64,000 nt of DNA, taken from positions 40,075 through 104,074 of the IMG/VR virus record IMGVR_UViG_3300025881_000008; one strand, given 5' to 3'. Positions 7,914-16,808 of this stretch are shown piece after piece. Every line of letters begins with the position of its first letter. Within the stretch, counting starts at the first letter, position 1. The translations under genes and the position numbers were made by a program. The notes beneath the pieces were generated by a model. It made no database searches. It was given only the letters and a program-made list of their open reading frames with translations, and was not told where the DNA came from. The stretch comes from a virus.

Positions 7914-9479
7914 TTACCAGACATAATCAAATGATTCAATCTGATTGATTCTATCTTTAATTGACTTAGCGTAGTTCTTAGCTTCTCTTTCGTAGTAAGA
8001 CTCTCTGTCGCCATATTGTTTTTCTGACTCTTCAGCCTGCCCAATATAACTAACATATCTATTATAATCGTCTAAGATGCTTGACATATGATTAGAAGCA
8101 TCTCTTAATCTAGCTTCGCTACCATTTGCTTTACGACCAATGATAATATCTTCATAACGTCCTTTTTCACCTTTAGCTAAACCGTCTTTAATTTGAGTAG
8201 TTAGAGATTCAATAGCGTCTGCAACCATTTTGTCTAATGGTAAAGAAGCCGCTTTATTAGCTAAAATTTGGTGGTATCTGTCCATGTTCTCTTTCTTGAA
8301 GTCTTTATCTGACTTAAATGCGATTGCACCTTTTTTAGCATCAGCCCTTGAGGCTCTTTCAGCTTCAGCAGAATATTTCTGTCTTAAAAGTGCCATGTTT
8401 AAAACAATAGCTCTATCTGCAACTTCGGCAATTCTTTTTACGTTATAAAGACCTGTTCCGTCCCATCCTTTGTACTTTTTAGAAATACCAACTGAATCAG
8501 ACTCGCTACCTTTAGTTAATTTATATTGTTTATCATATTTACCCCAAGATTTAGTGTAAAATGCATTTTCACCAGAAGCAACCGCTAATAAGTAGCCTTC
8601 GCCTGGGATTGTTTTATGATCATACCATGCATCACTAGGTGCATATGGATTTTCTTTTGGTACATCAGACACATAGAAAATAATTGAATCCACTTGCTTA
8701 TTTTTATAAGCAGTCTCTGGATTAACTACTAAAATATCTTCGTCTTCAACAAGGTCCATTTTAATTTTAGCTGTACCATAAAATGCTTTCGCTAAAGTAG
8801 CGTCGAATTTAGCGCCTTTAGTTCTAAATAAACTAGCAAGCATACTAGACTTAAATGCTTCGGTAACTAATTCTTTTGATTTATTCGTGGTGTTTAGTGA
8901 ATTTACAAAGTCACCAAAACTTTCAAATACAAAGTTTGTTTTCATGTTATTATTTGTTTTATTTTCTTTTACTAATTTTGGATTCTTATTAAGAAGTTCT
9001 TCCATGTCTAATTCTGACAAGGCCATAAAACTATCTTCACCATATTTTTTAGCTAGTTTATCAGCTAACTTGATATCTATTACTCTTGCCACTTGACTGT
9101 AATCTAATGTTGCAACGCCAAACTCTCCAAAAATCTCTTCAGCTCTTGCGTTTGCAATTTTAAAGGGAGTTGCTTTTTCATTAATATCTATAGTAGTTGT
9201 TAATTCATTTAGAATTTTCTTACCCGTTTTAGAAAGTGTGATACCCTCTTCACTAACATTAAAATAAGTAGCGTTTCTTTTAATCCATCTCGTACTATCA
9301 ACTGTCATCTCTTTTAAAATAGTATCAAACTCTTCTTTAGTAAGTTTACCATCTTTAATAGCTTCTAAAACTTTATTTCTAATTCTAGCAGCCTTGCCAA
9401 CTTTAACAGCTGGGTAGTTTTCAGTATATTTTCTTTTGACAGTGATGTGTCTTTCTTCTATTGGTTGATTATTATCCAT
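7914..9479 (-). CDS. Putative head-cargo protein with internal capsid-targeting-like peptide
   Basis: A 521-aa protein of unknown function. The N-terminal 170 residues are charged and helical. At Met179 (ATG at 8945) it reads NNNMKTNFVFESFGDFVNSL, again like the MKxxxxFExF peptide of neighbouring genes. The minus-strand bases before that ATG (AAAACAAATAATAACATG) look like the A-rich leaders of real starts here, so two in-frame products are possible. The C-terminal part includes a beta-rich segment (AFYGTAKIKMDLVEDEDILVV... FYVSDVP) and a helical, Arg/Lys-rich tail. Nothing identifies an activity. It starts 11 bases after the next upstream gene ends. Confidence 0.58.
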   Translation of the reverse strand: MDNNQPIEERHITVKRKYTENYPAVKVGKAARIRNKVLEAIKDGKLTKEEFDTILKEMTVDSTRWIKRNATYFNVSEEGITLSKTGKKILNELTTTIDINEKATPFKIANARAEEIFGEFGVATLDYSQVARVIDIKLADKLAKKYGEDSFMALSELDMEELLNKNPKLVKENKTNNNMKTNFVFESFGDFVNSLNTTNKSKELVTEAFKSSMLASLFRTKGAKFDATLAKAFYGTAKIKMDLVEDEDILVVNPETAYKNKQVDSIIFYVSDVPKENPYAPSDAWYDHKTIPGEGYLLAVASGENAFYTKSWGKYDKQYKLTKGSESDSVGISKKYKGWDGTGLYNVKRIAEVADRAIVLNMALLRQKYSAEAERASRADAKKGAIAFKSDKDFKKENMDRYHQILANKAASLPLDKMVADAIESLTTQIKDGLAKGEKGRYEDIIIGRKANGSEARLRDASNHMSSILDDYNRYVSYIGQAEESEKQYGDRESYYEREAKNYAKSIKDRINQIESFDYVW

Positions 9480-9490
9480 TTTTTGATATA

Positions 9491-9901
9491 TTATTTCTTA
9501 ATCTTTGCTAAATGACCGTTTGTTTCTTCATACTGGAATGAGAACTTAGACTTTGCATAAAGAGTTCCCATTGAGAACGATACTAATACACCATCTGGTT
9601 TTTTCATAGCAGTGTTGTATGCGTCAGTTGCAGAGGCCTCGTCATCAAATACACCGATGTATTGTTTTGAGCCAGCAGAACCAATTGTATATCCTGCTTC
9701 TAATCTAATTCTTTGACCATAAAAATCTGCAGAATTATGGGCAAATACTAAGTATTTAGTCTCACCTTTTTCTGGTAGATTATCGGCATGCTCACCGAAT
9801 TCAGTTCTAGAATTATAGTGATAAGACCCAAATTGAATAGATTCATCTACTGATATGTTATTGGCTTCTGTAAAACTTTCAAATGATTTTATATTCTTCA
9901 T
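9491..9901 (-). CDS. Putative capsid-targeted internal protein (136 aa)
   Basis: N-terminus MKNIKSFESFTEANNIS is the cleanest example of the recurring peptide. The TE-A junction at residues 12-13 mirrors the T4 site in MKTYQEFIAE-A cut by the prohead protease. The mature part is a small alpha/beta domain (YLVFAHNSADFYGQRIRLEAGY... GVFDDEASATDAYNTAMKK) that looks like a compact single-domain protein. No family recognised. A TATAAATA box lies at 9918-9925, 16 bases upstream of the ATG, inside the end of the preceding gene; it may be a late promoter. Confidence 0.62.
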   Translation of the reverse strand: MKNIKSFESFTEANNISVDESIQFGSYHYNSRTEFGEHADNLPEKGETKYLVFAHNSADFYGQRIRLEAGYTIGSAGSKQYIGVFDDEASATDAYNTAMKKPDGVLVSFSMGTLYAKSKFSFQYEETNGHLAKIKK

Positions 9902-9917
9902 TTTGGTGTATTATGTT

Positions 9918-9925
9918 TATTTATA
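9918..9925 (-). promoter_or_regulatory. Candidate T4-type late promoter (TATAAATA)
   Basis: Minus-strand TATAAATA, identical to the T4 late-promoter consensus, 16 bases upstream of the ATG at 9901. The region is AT-rich, so chance occurrence is possible; support comes from similar TATAAAA boxes before other virion genes in the window. Confidence 0.4.
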
Positions 9926-11768
9926 TATTCTTAATAAATTGATCGAAGGTCATAACAGATTTTGACTCTGCCAAAACACCCATACTGTCTTCTAATTTAG
10001 ACTTTAATTCACCATACATGTTGTGTATCTCTTTAGGTGTTAGTTTCTTAAATAGCTTCTCATCACCATCTAGCATTGCATTTCTAACTTGCGTAGCTGA
10101 AATATTTTTACCAGTTCTTGGAATTTCAAAAAGACCAAAATCAGTCCTTACACCCAAGTCTTCTCTATATTCTGGTTTATCAACTTGATATGAATACGTT
10201 TTAAGTCTATCACTTCCAGTGCCCCATAATACGGGTTCATAACCATCGGCTCTCATTGTATTAAACATTAGGTCAATTGCTCCCCTGTCAATAATATAAA
10301 CCTTCTCAATTGGATATTTACCTTTTAGTTGGTTTAACATTTGAAGTTGAGTTTCTTCGTCGTATGGTCTAGAAAAAGCATCCTCTTTCTTTTTAGTTTT
10401 TGATTTAACTAGAAAAACAACTACCGGATAACCGTTTTGTTTATTAATAGTCTCAACTACTTTAGCATGGCCCAGCGTAAATGGTTGGAATCTACCAACG
10501 AACATGTTGACTGGTGTTTTACCTTGTTCTGGGTATTTAACTGTAAGCCCCTCTAAAACTGGACTAACTTCATGTTGAAGTTTTTGGTTAACTAAATATG
10601 TTTTAAATGTCATAACGTCATTTTCATTTGTTTTTGCCATTACAATGCCTTCTATAGTTTCAACTATTTCATTGATTTGGTTCATTAAGTCAGTGTTAAT
10701 AATGTCTGTTTCTCTAGTTCTCTTCTTTCTAAAACTACCTAACGCAATTTTAAATAACTCTGCCAAAACTTTATTTTGAATTAATGATATTGTTTTTTCA
10801 TCTTTAATAAATGTACGATTAAGATCAAATCCTTTGTTGTCTGAGAAATCAGCTGAATCAAAATTAGCTCCAATATATTTAGAGGCATTCTTTTCAATGT
10901 ATGCATTAAATATATTTGAGATTAATTCAATATATCTAAGGTCTGACTCTTCTTCTGATATTTCAATAGCTAATAAATCATAGTTAGTAATAAATTCTAC
11001 TAGATCTAAAATTGAAATCTGATACATGTCAGATGGACTTCTTTCCTCTTGTGGTTTTCTATCAAATCTCTCTAGCTTAAAACTCTTAATGTTTTTACCT
11101 TCGTAGAAATTGATTATTAACCCATCAATATCTTTATCTAGTGTAAAGTTTAACGCAGGAGTATTAAGGCCATTATTAAATATATTGTATATTGTTCTAG
11201 TAAATGATTGTGATTCAAACTTAGTTATGAAGTCTTGATCAGATGTGTTTAGAAGCGATATAAGGTCGTCCTTTTGATTAGATTGTAGTTTACCTTCAAA
11301 TACAATTGGCGGTCTCTGAACTCCTAATTTATCCGCCCATTTGTTTAGAACCTGTGGATCTCTAATTACTTTTTTAATTTGAGTAGGATCATTTGGGTTT
11401 AATACTTGTATATGTGTTAGGATTAAGTGGTTTTTAGGTAGTACATCATATTCAATGCTTACCGTTTTATTATCCAACATGTAGTCAAAGCCGAATTTCC
11501 AATCTAATGGCATCTCTTCGGTAACTTCTTTTAATATTGTTGAAAAATATTTAATACCATTTTCATAGTATTTAACCATGGTTCTATCTACTCTATCCAT
11601 CTGGTATTTAGAACCGCTTTTATAATAGTTAAAGCCTGTATCGGTTCTTTTAACATGAAATGAAGATGCTTGAATCTTTTCAGATACAACGCATGTCAGG
11701 TCCAACATAGCCAAAAAGTCATTGGTATTAGTTGATTCAAAATATGTTCTTAAGTTTTGTAAAGCCAT
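9921..11768 (-). CDS. RNA-ligase-fold domain fused to NMN-adenylyltransferase-like (cytidylyltransferase-fold) domain
   Basis: A 615-aa bifunctional candidate. Residues 20-240 show covalent nucleotidyltransferase motifs: motif I SEKIQASSF (Lys31), motif III KFGFDYM, LILTHI, motif IV DIDGLIINF and motif V SFKLERF. Residues 418-600 form a nucleotidyltransferase alpha/beta domain: NMFVGRFQPFTLGHAKVVE with the TxGH site (431-434), then ISATQVRNAM, the ISxTxxR-type motif of NMN adenylyltransferases. Motif I has QAS where DGS is usual, so ligase activity is uncertain. The C-terminus carries MTFDQFIKNI, reminiscent of the capsid-targeting peptide. It lies directly downstream of a second ligase-fold gene. 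Roles in RNA repair or NAD+ replenishment are inferences. Confidence 0.68.
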   Translation of the reverse strand: MALQNLRTYFESTNTNDFLAMLDLTCVVSEKIQASSFHVKRTDTGFNYYKSGSKYQMDRVDRTMVKYYENGIKYFSTILKEVTEEMPLDWKFGFDYMLDNKTVSIEYDVLPKNHLILTHIQVLNPNDPTQIKKVIRDPQVLNKWADKLGVQRPPIVFEGKLQSNQKDDLISLLNTSDQDFITKFESQSFTRTIYNIFNNGLNTPALNFTLDKDIDGLIINFYEGKNIKSFKLERFDRKPQEERSPSDMYQISILDLVEFITNYDLLAIEISEEESDLRYIELISNIFNAYIEKNASKYIGANFDSADFSDNKGFDLNRTFIKDEKTISLIQNKVLAELFKIALGSFRKKRTRETDIINTDLMNQINEIVETIEGIVMAKTNENDVMTFKTYLVNQKLQHEVSPVLEGLTVKYPEQGKTPVNMFVGRFQPFTLGHAKVVETINKQNGYPVVVFLVKSKTKKKEDAFSRPYDEETQLQMLNQLKGKYPIEKVYIIDRGAIDLMFNTMRADGYEPVLWGTGSDRLKTYSYQVDKPEYREDLGVRTDFGLFEIPRTGKNISATQVRNAMLDGDEKLFKKLTPKEIHNMYGELKSKLEDSMGVLAESKSVMTFDQFIKNI

Positions 11769-11778
11769 GTTGTGTTGT

Positions 11779-13065
11779 TTATCTTCCGTACTTAATAATA
11801 CCCATAAGCTGGTTAATTGCAGCGAATGTTCCTGTTAACTTAAATGTCTTGCCTTTATAAACAAAGACAATCCCTTCAGTTGGCATAATTGAATCAATTC
11901 CACCTATTCTTTCTAATCTAGCTAATTCAGCTTCAACTTTTTGTATCTGTTCGATTGATCCACCTTTTTTAATTTTATCAGCTTCGGTTCTAATTTGATT
12001 ATGTAATCTTTGCATTTCAGCATCTGGTGACGCAGCAACAAAATTAGAAGCGTTTTTTAGAATAATAGAACCTAGTTCTAAGAATAGATCTTCAAACGGT
12101 CTAATATTCTCTTTGTATTTCTTAGCAACATCTTCTTTGTCAAATTTCTTAATAATAGCTGCCTTGTCTTTTCCAAGTTCTTTGTCTAAAGATCTTAAAT
12201 TAAGGGTCTTTTTATCTCCATATGCCCATCTTAATAATAAACCTTCTTTAAAGTCTTGTGTTAAATCTGGGAAATTTGAATCTATAGTTTCCCTCCACCA
12301 CATTTCATGATAGCGGCTAACTTCATCAGCGTCTGTCAAATTATATTTGTCGCGGAGCGCTTCAACCTTCTTAATAAATTTATTTTTATTTTCTTCAAAA
12401 TTAAGGTCCTTACCTAATTTAATTATTTGAGGTGGAATTATAGTAAATGTTTTACCGACATTTGCTTTAACAGACTCTAAGGCTTTTGCTATTACTGATG
12501 CAGGTTTATTATCTTCACCAATTATATTACCATTACCATCTGTCTTTTTTATACCATGAAATTGAATAATATCTCTATCATAATAGATTACATTTGGATT
12601 TTTAGAATAGATCAATTCCATGTTCATCCAATTGAGTCCATTTTCAAATACTTCTTGTTGAACTTTAGCTGGTAATTTAATCAACGCATTGGCTAAATCT
12701 TCTGCAGCAAACTTAAAAGTTTCTTCAACCATTGCAGATGCATGTCCATCAAATTTTTGCTTAAACGTTTGAAGATCCATTGGTGTTATAAGTTCACCCT
12801 TGTTACGAGCAAATTTAACCTCACCATCTTGAATAGTTGCAAATACATTTTGTCCATCTGTTTTTTCAGTAGCGTCCTCTTCAAAATTAAGTTCACCACT
12901 TAAACCAGCTTCTATAAGAGCTTTGAAATCTGTAAATGTTAATGACTTATCATCAAATGGATGTGCCATATGACCGGCAGCCCCGCCTTCTAAAATTAAA
13001 GCTTCTTTTATATTTGAATGTAATTTTTCAGTTACAAACTGTTCAAAATTATGGTAGATCTTCAT
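11779..13065 (-). CDS. RNA/DNA ligase-fold nucleotidyltransferase with capsid-targeting-like N-terminus
   Basis: A 428-aa protein. The N-terminus MKIYHNFEQFVTEKL matches the recurring MKxxxxFExFxxE peptide. The distinctive segment LEGGAAGHMAHPFDDKSLTF (25-44) is followed by ligase motif I ATEKTDGQNVF (adenylated lysine candidate Lys68), motif IIIa MNMELIY, motif IV TEGIVF near residue 394 and motif V FKLTG. These are the hallmarks of ATP-dependent polynucleotide ligases and capping enzymes. Substrate is not readable; an RNA ligase is more likely than a DNA ligase. Between motifs IIIa and IV lies a long helical insert. It is followed after 11 bases by the second ligase-fold gene. Confidence 0.72.
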   Translation of the reverse strand: MKIYHNFEQFVTEKLHSNIKEALILEGGAAGHMAHPFDDKSLTFTDFKALIEAGLSGELNFEEDATEKTDGQNVFATIQDGEVKFARNKGELITPMDLQTFKQKFDGHASAMVEETFKFAAEDLANALIKLPAKVQQEVFENGLNWMNMELIYSKNPNVIYYDRDIIQFHGIKKTDGNGNIIGEDNKPASVIAKALESVKANVGKTFTIIPPQIIKLGKDLNFEENKNKFIKKVEALRDKYNLTDADEVSRYHEMWWRETIDSNFPDLTQDFKEGLLLRWAYGDKKTLNLRSLDKELGKDKAAIIKKFDKEDVAKKYKENIRPFEDLFLELGSIILKNASNFVAASPDAEMQRLHNQIRTEADKIKKGGSIEQIQKVEAELARLERIGGIDSIMPTEGIVFVYKGKTFKLTGTFAAINQLMGIIKYGR

Positions 13066-13089
13066 AATGTATATATTGTAATTTAATTA

Positions 13090-14817
13090 TTAGCCTAATG
13101 AGCTAGTCAGCATACCGACTGCTACGCCATAATCACCCTTAGATTTAGCTAAGATGCCATCAATTACTTTTTTTGCTTTAGCCTCATCAAATTCTTCACC
13201 AAATGCTTTTTGTAAAACCGTGGTTGCATATTCGTTAAATTCTTCATCAGATTTAACTTCAGCTTCGTTTACTTTAGATTCAACAATTGCTTTAACATCT
13301 TTTAGTTTGATGCTTTCGCTGTCAATGTAATCCATTGCCATACCTACTAAATCATCTGAATCTAGATCGTACTTGTCTTCTGCATAATATTCATCGTCCA
13401 TTAATAAATCATCACAAATATCTCTTAAAGTATCTGCATCTTGGTCATAAAGAAAATCTTCAATTTTGTTTAATTCAGACTTAGATAGTTTTTCGTTAAC
13501 TACTGATTCTTCGATATATTCAGCTAGATCTGCATCAGCCCATCCTAATTCTTCATCAGCTAATACTGCTTCAAGATCTTTTCTCTTACCTTGCATTGTG
13601 ATAACTGGAGTTCCGCCACCTGGACCGTCCATCTTTTTATCAATAATAGTAACCTTGTGTTTCTTTAAGAATTTTAAAAAGTCTTTATCATCTGGATCCA
13701 TTGCATCCATTTCAACAGTTGCTTCACATAAAATATCAGCGTTTTCAATAACAATACTTTCGTTAAAGAATCCATTAAATGCGTTCAATAAAGATTGACC
13801 CGCTGCCTCTTGTTTAATTTGCTCTAAGTAAAGTGCAGTACCTTCAACGATACCGATACCTGACCATCCTGCTGCGTTAGCAATATCAGAATAGTATTTG
13901 TCTAGTACTCTCTTAACTGTAGTTGCACCGATCTTAATAAAGTGATTACCTAAACCTGGCATTTTAACTTCAAAGGTACTAATAGAACCTTTAATATTTT
14001 TAGAGATTGCAAATCCTTCTCTTGAGAAGTTAGCATCTTCCATTGCCATTTCAAATAAGTACTTAATACATCCTAATACTGATTCATTTGACATTGCACC
14101 CAAGTCAGTTAGTTTTTTTGCAAACAAGTTATTGTAAACTGTAACAACTTTCTTAGCATCTCTCTTGTATTTTACCTGAATCGCCTCATTTACTGAAACA
14201 GAAACAGATTCAAATGCTGGATATAAGTCATCATAGCCATTGCCATAAATATCAGCCATTAACCATTGCTTGTTAGCTTCGTCCCAAAGGTAAACGAATT
14301 CTGCGCTGCTATTGGTAGCTACATCTCTCAAATATTTAGAAACGTTAGCGATTGAACCCTTTGAAGGTGTCATTGCATTTTTATCTCCGTAAAAATTCAT
14401 CTTATCAATACTATCTTCTAAACCTGAACAATCTCCCTTTGCAATAACAGCATCAACTGCTTTTGGGTTTTTAAAAGATTTCTTAATAATAGGTAACATG
14501 TTTTCTGGATAAGAATCGTAATGTGTATAAATTGAAGTGATATTACCTTTCTTATCTATTTTACCAAATTGACCTCTTGTGCCCTCTTCGATAAGTGTAA
14601 CTGCTTCGTTAATTTCAGCACCTCTTAATCTATTAAAAAATTCTGATCTTTGCTCTTCTGTCAATTCTTTGATTGAAGCTACTTTAAATTCAGATAAGAG
14701 TGCTTTAAAAGCCTCTGCTTCATTAGTTCTTTTTACGATCTTTTCTTCTTCTAAGTGTCTAGTTTGAGAAATCTTTGCTTCGGTAGCAAATTGATCAAAT
14801 GATTTTAACTTTTGCAT
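13090..14817 (-). CDS. Putative capsid-targeted internal/scaffold-like protein (575 aa)
   Basis: N-terminus MQKLKSFDQFATEAKISQ fits the recurring peptide with a TE-A junction like the T4 capsid-targeting cleavage site. The body is acidic, helical and glutamate/aspartate-rich, especially at 440-530 (DFLYDQDADTLRDICDDLL, DLDSDDLVGMAMDYI). Several (L/I)xE tripeptides are present (LTE, INE, LIE, IVE), possible prohead-protease sites. A small glycine-rich segment (MDGPGGGTPVITMQGKRKD) suggests one folded domain in the middle. It is the first of the cargo-like genes downstream of uvsW and begins 34 bases beyond that gene's end boundary. Function unknown; core/internal head protein is inferred. Confidence 0.6.
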   Translation of the reverse strand: MQKLKSFDQFATEAKISQTRHLEEEKIVKRTNEAEAFKALLSEFKVASIKELTEEQRSEFFNRLRGAEINEAVTLIEEGTRGQFGKIDKKGNITSIYTHYDSYPENMLPIIKKSFKNPKAVDAVIAKGDCSGLEDSIDKMNFYGDKNAMTPSKGSIANVSKYLRDVATNSSAEFVYLWDEANKQWLMADIYGNGYDDLYPAFESVSVSVNEAIQVKYKRDAKKVVTVYNNLFAKKLTDLGAMSNESVLGCIKYLFEMAMEDANFSREGFAISKNIKGSISTFEVKMPGLGNHFIKIGATTVKRVLDKYYSDIANAAGWSGIGIVEGTALYLEQIKQEAAGQSLLNAFNGFFNESIVIENADILCEATVEMDAMDPDDKDFLKFLKKHKVTIIDKKMDGPGGGTPVITMQGKRKDLEAVLADEELGWADADLAEYIEESVVNEKLSKSELNKIEDFLYDQDADTLRDICDDLLMDDEYYAEDKYDLDSDDLVGMAMDYIDSESIKLKDVKAIVESKVNEAEVKSDEEFNEYATTVLQKAFGEEFDEAKAKKVIDGILAKSKGDYGVAVGMLTSSLG

Positions 14818-14828
14818 ATTATTGTTTT

Positions 14829-14837
14829 ATTTTTATA
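14829..14837 (-). promoter_or_regulatory. Candidate late promoter box (TATAAAAAT)
   Basis: Minus-strand TATAAAAAT about 11 bases upstream of the ATG at 14817, one of at least nine similar boxes preceding virion-type genes. It differs from T4 TATAAATA by one inserted A. Confidence 0.33.
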
Positions 14838-14850
14838 TGTTATTATTTTA

Positions 14851-16359
14851 TTATATATCTCCTTCAAAATCGACATTTTTAATATCGTATTTGAATTTCT
14901 GTTCTCTATAGATGCGTTGACGCTCCTTTGCATGTCGCATTAAATAATTATCCCAGTCCTGAGAAGATAAATCATCTACAAAATCAATAATATTAACAGA
15001 GTCCTTTGAGCTATGTTGTCTCAGACCTCTACCAATTGATTGTCTAATAATTACCTCTGATTTAAATGATTCTGTAAAGAAGATGTTATGTATTTTCTTA
15101 ATCGAGATACCCGTAGAGAAGGTACCGTATGAAGCGACTATGACGACATCTTCACCTGCCTCCATTTTTTTCTTATGTTCTTCGCGAATATCTTGATCAA
15201 TACCTCCATCAACATAGTAAACTGTTTTATCACTTTCTCTGCGAAGTTTTTCATATATTTTTTTACCATGCTCAATGCGATGGAAAAGGACGAGACTATT
15301 ACCGCGTACTCTGGAAATAATACTAGTAATAAAGTTAAGGCGGCCTGGTGAATTGATAACATAATTCTGCTCAAACTTAAAAACATCTTTGCTTTCATAT
15401 CTGTTTTGGGACATTTCTCTAAACGCATCTTTAGTAGATTGCGGAGCATAGTCCATTTTTATAATTTTTACTTTACATCCTGCGATATGCCCCTCATTTT
15501 GTAGATAGTTTGCACTAATCTCTGTAATTAATGGACCTGTATATGCCATAAGTGTTAGCCTATCTAATGTACCTTCTTTTGGTATAGTACCAGATAAACC
15601 ATACTTGTATTCTGCGTTAACACATTTTTGTAAGATGGTTTTAATAGAAGCTGATTTTGCTTTGTGGGTTTCATCGACAATAACTGCGTCGAATTGTTCA
15701 AAATATGCCTTTTCTTTTTTAACAAGAGACTGATATGTACCGATAATAACATTTCTACCTGGCCTAATTTTTTGGCCGCTATAAATCTGCTGTACTTTAA
15801 TATCTATTGCATTCCTGTAATTATAATCTAGGAAATCTTCGCTAGCCTGTACAACCAAAGAAACATTGGGCACGATGAATAGTATTTTTCCTGCCTTTTG
15901 CTTTTCTAGTAGATATGCAACTGTTAAAAAAGAGATGAGTGTTTTACCAGCAGAAGTTGCCAATTCACTTAAACATCTTTTAAATTTTAGAATATTGAAT
16001 GCAGCCTCTATTTGATAGTCTCTCGGGGTAATTTCTGATTTTTCAAAGAAATCAATTGCCCATTGGGTAAACTTTTCTTGATTAATATTGGTATCGAATA
16101 TTTCTGTAATACCTTCGAGTTTAAACTCAAATTTATAGTCCTTGCATATACCCATGACTTCTCTCCATAGACCGGAAGGAATCCACTTATCATCTTTAAT
16201 ATAGGAAACATAACCGTCCCACAACCCTTTTTTAACTAAGGGGTTGAAACGCCATGACTCAATCCTCTTATTAAGAGAAATATTGAGTTGTTCTAATTCT
16301 AATTCAGTTGCTACATCAATACGAAGCAACTGTTTGTTTTCAGTTAAACTAAGCTCCAC
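14851..16359 (-). CDS. uvsW: UvsW-like ATP-dependent DNA helicase (SF2)
   Basis: A 502-aa superfamily 2 helicase with T4 UvsW length and layout. It has an N-terminal DNA-binding region (SWRFNPLVKKGLWDGYVSY), Q-like TPRDYQIEAA, Walker A TSAGKT (135-140), Walker B/DExH DETH (229-232), motif III GLSGTI, and motif VI QSIGRGLRQ. In T4 this enzyme remodels recombination and replication-fork structures and unwinds R-loops, driving the change from origin-dependent to recombination-dependent replication. It lies directly downstream of the UvsY-like gene, as the two are close neighbours in T4. All motifs look intact. Confidence 0.92.
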   Translation of the reverse strand: MELSLTENKQLLRIDVATELELEQLNISLNKRIESWRFNPLVKKGLWDGYVSYIKDDKWIPSGLWREVMGICKDYKFEFKLEGITEIFDTNINQEKFTQWAIDFFEKSEITPRDYQIEAAFNILKFKRCLSELATSAGKTLISFLTVAYLLEKQKAGKILFIVPNVSLVVQASEDFLDYNYRNAIDIKVQQIYSGQKIRPGRNVIIGTYQSLVKKEKAYFEQFDAVIVDETHKAKSASIKTILQKCVNAEYKYGLSGTIPKEGTLDRLTLMAYTGPLITEISANYLQNEGHIAGCKVKIIKMDYAPQSTKDAFREMSQNRYESKDVFKFEQNYVINSPGRLNFITSIISRVRGNSLVLFHRIEHGKKIYEKLRRESDKTVYYVDGGIDQDIREEHKKKMEAGEDVVIVASYGTFSTGISIKKIHNIFFTESFKSEVIIRQSIGRGLRQHSSKDSVNIIDFVDDLSSQDWDNYLMRHAKERQRIYREQKFKYDIKNVDFEGDI

Positions 16360-16384
16360 ATTGTTAGAGCATTTTTATTTTTCG

Positions 16385-16807
16385 TTATAGATCTTTTAAT
16401 GCAAGTCTATTACGAATGGCAAAGCCCATATTATCTAGGGTCTTAACCGAGTCTCTAAAGAATTCCACTTGGTTTTCTAAATGAGATAGTATCATATTTT
16501 CGTCGGCGAGGTCGGTTTCAATAAACTTCTCTTTTTGTTTTTCGCCTAATTTGTAATCGTATTCATAATATCTAATATACGCTTCTCGGTACCTGACATT
16601 AACTTTATTCTTTTGTTCCTTAACTTTCATATTTAAGTATGATATCTGCTCAACTAATGATTGGCGAGAAGAAAGAACTTCAGCAATAGTTTCCTCCATG
16701 GTATTTAAGTTTCTTAAACTCTGAGATAGCCCTTTAATAATATTGGTCCACTCTGTTCTTTGACTACTTAATTTCCTATCTAATGCTAATATATTCTCTT
16801 TGCTCAT
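16385..16807 (-). CDS. uvsY: UvsY-like recombination mediator
   Basis: A 140-aa helical protein matching T4 UvsY (137 aa) in size and in the pattern of its C-terminal half: a YREAYIRYYEYDYKLGEK helix, an acidic break, then FFRDSVKTLDNMGFAIRNRL, which parallels the T4 ending with SRGFAIKHIQDMRAFE. UvsY loads the UvsX recombinase onto gp32-coated single-stranded DNA. Position between the primase/gp32 genes and uvsW supports the call. The N-terminal half is predicted coiled coil (SLRNLNTMEETIAEVLSS). Sequence identity is low by eye, so the call rests on pattern plus context. Confidence 0.72.
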   Translation of the reverse strand: MSKENILALDRKLSSQRTEWTNIIKGLSQSLRNLNTMEETIAEVLSSRQSLVEQISYLNMKVKEQKNKVNVRYREAYIRYYEYDYKLGEKQKEKFIETDLADENMILSHLENQVEFFRDSVKTLDNMGFAIRNRLALKDL

Positions 16808-16808
16808 A

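Noticed and set aside
7862-8056. Minus-strand ORF of 64 codons overlapping the 521-aa gene end
   Set aside because: Low-complexity out-of-frame extension over the end of a larger gene, without a start leader.
15138-15449. Minus-strand ORF of 103 codons in another frame
   Set aside because: Falls inside uvsW, whose helicase motifs are continuous.
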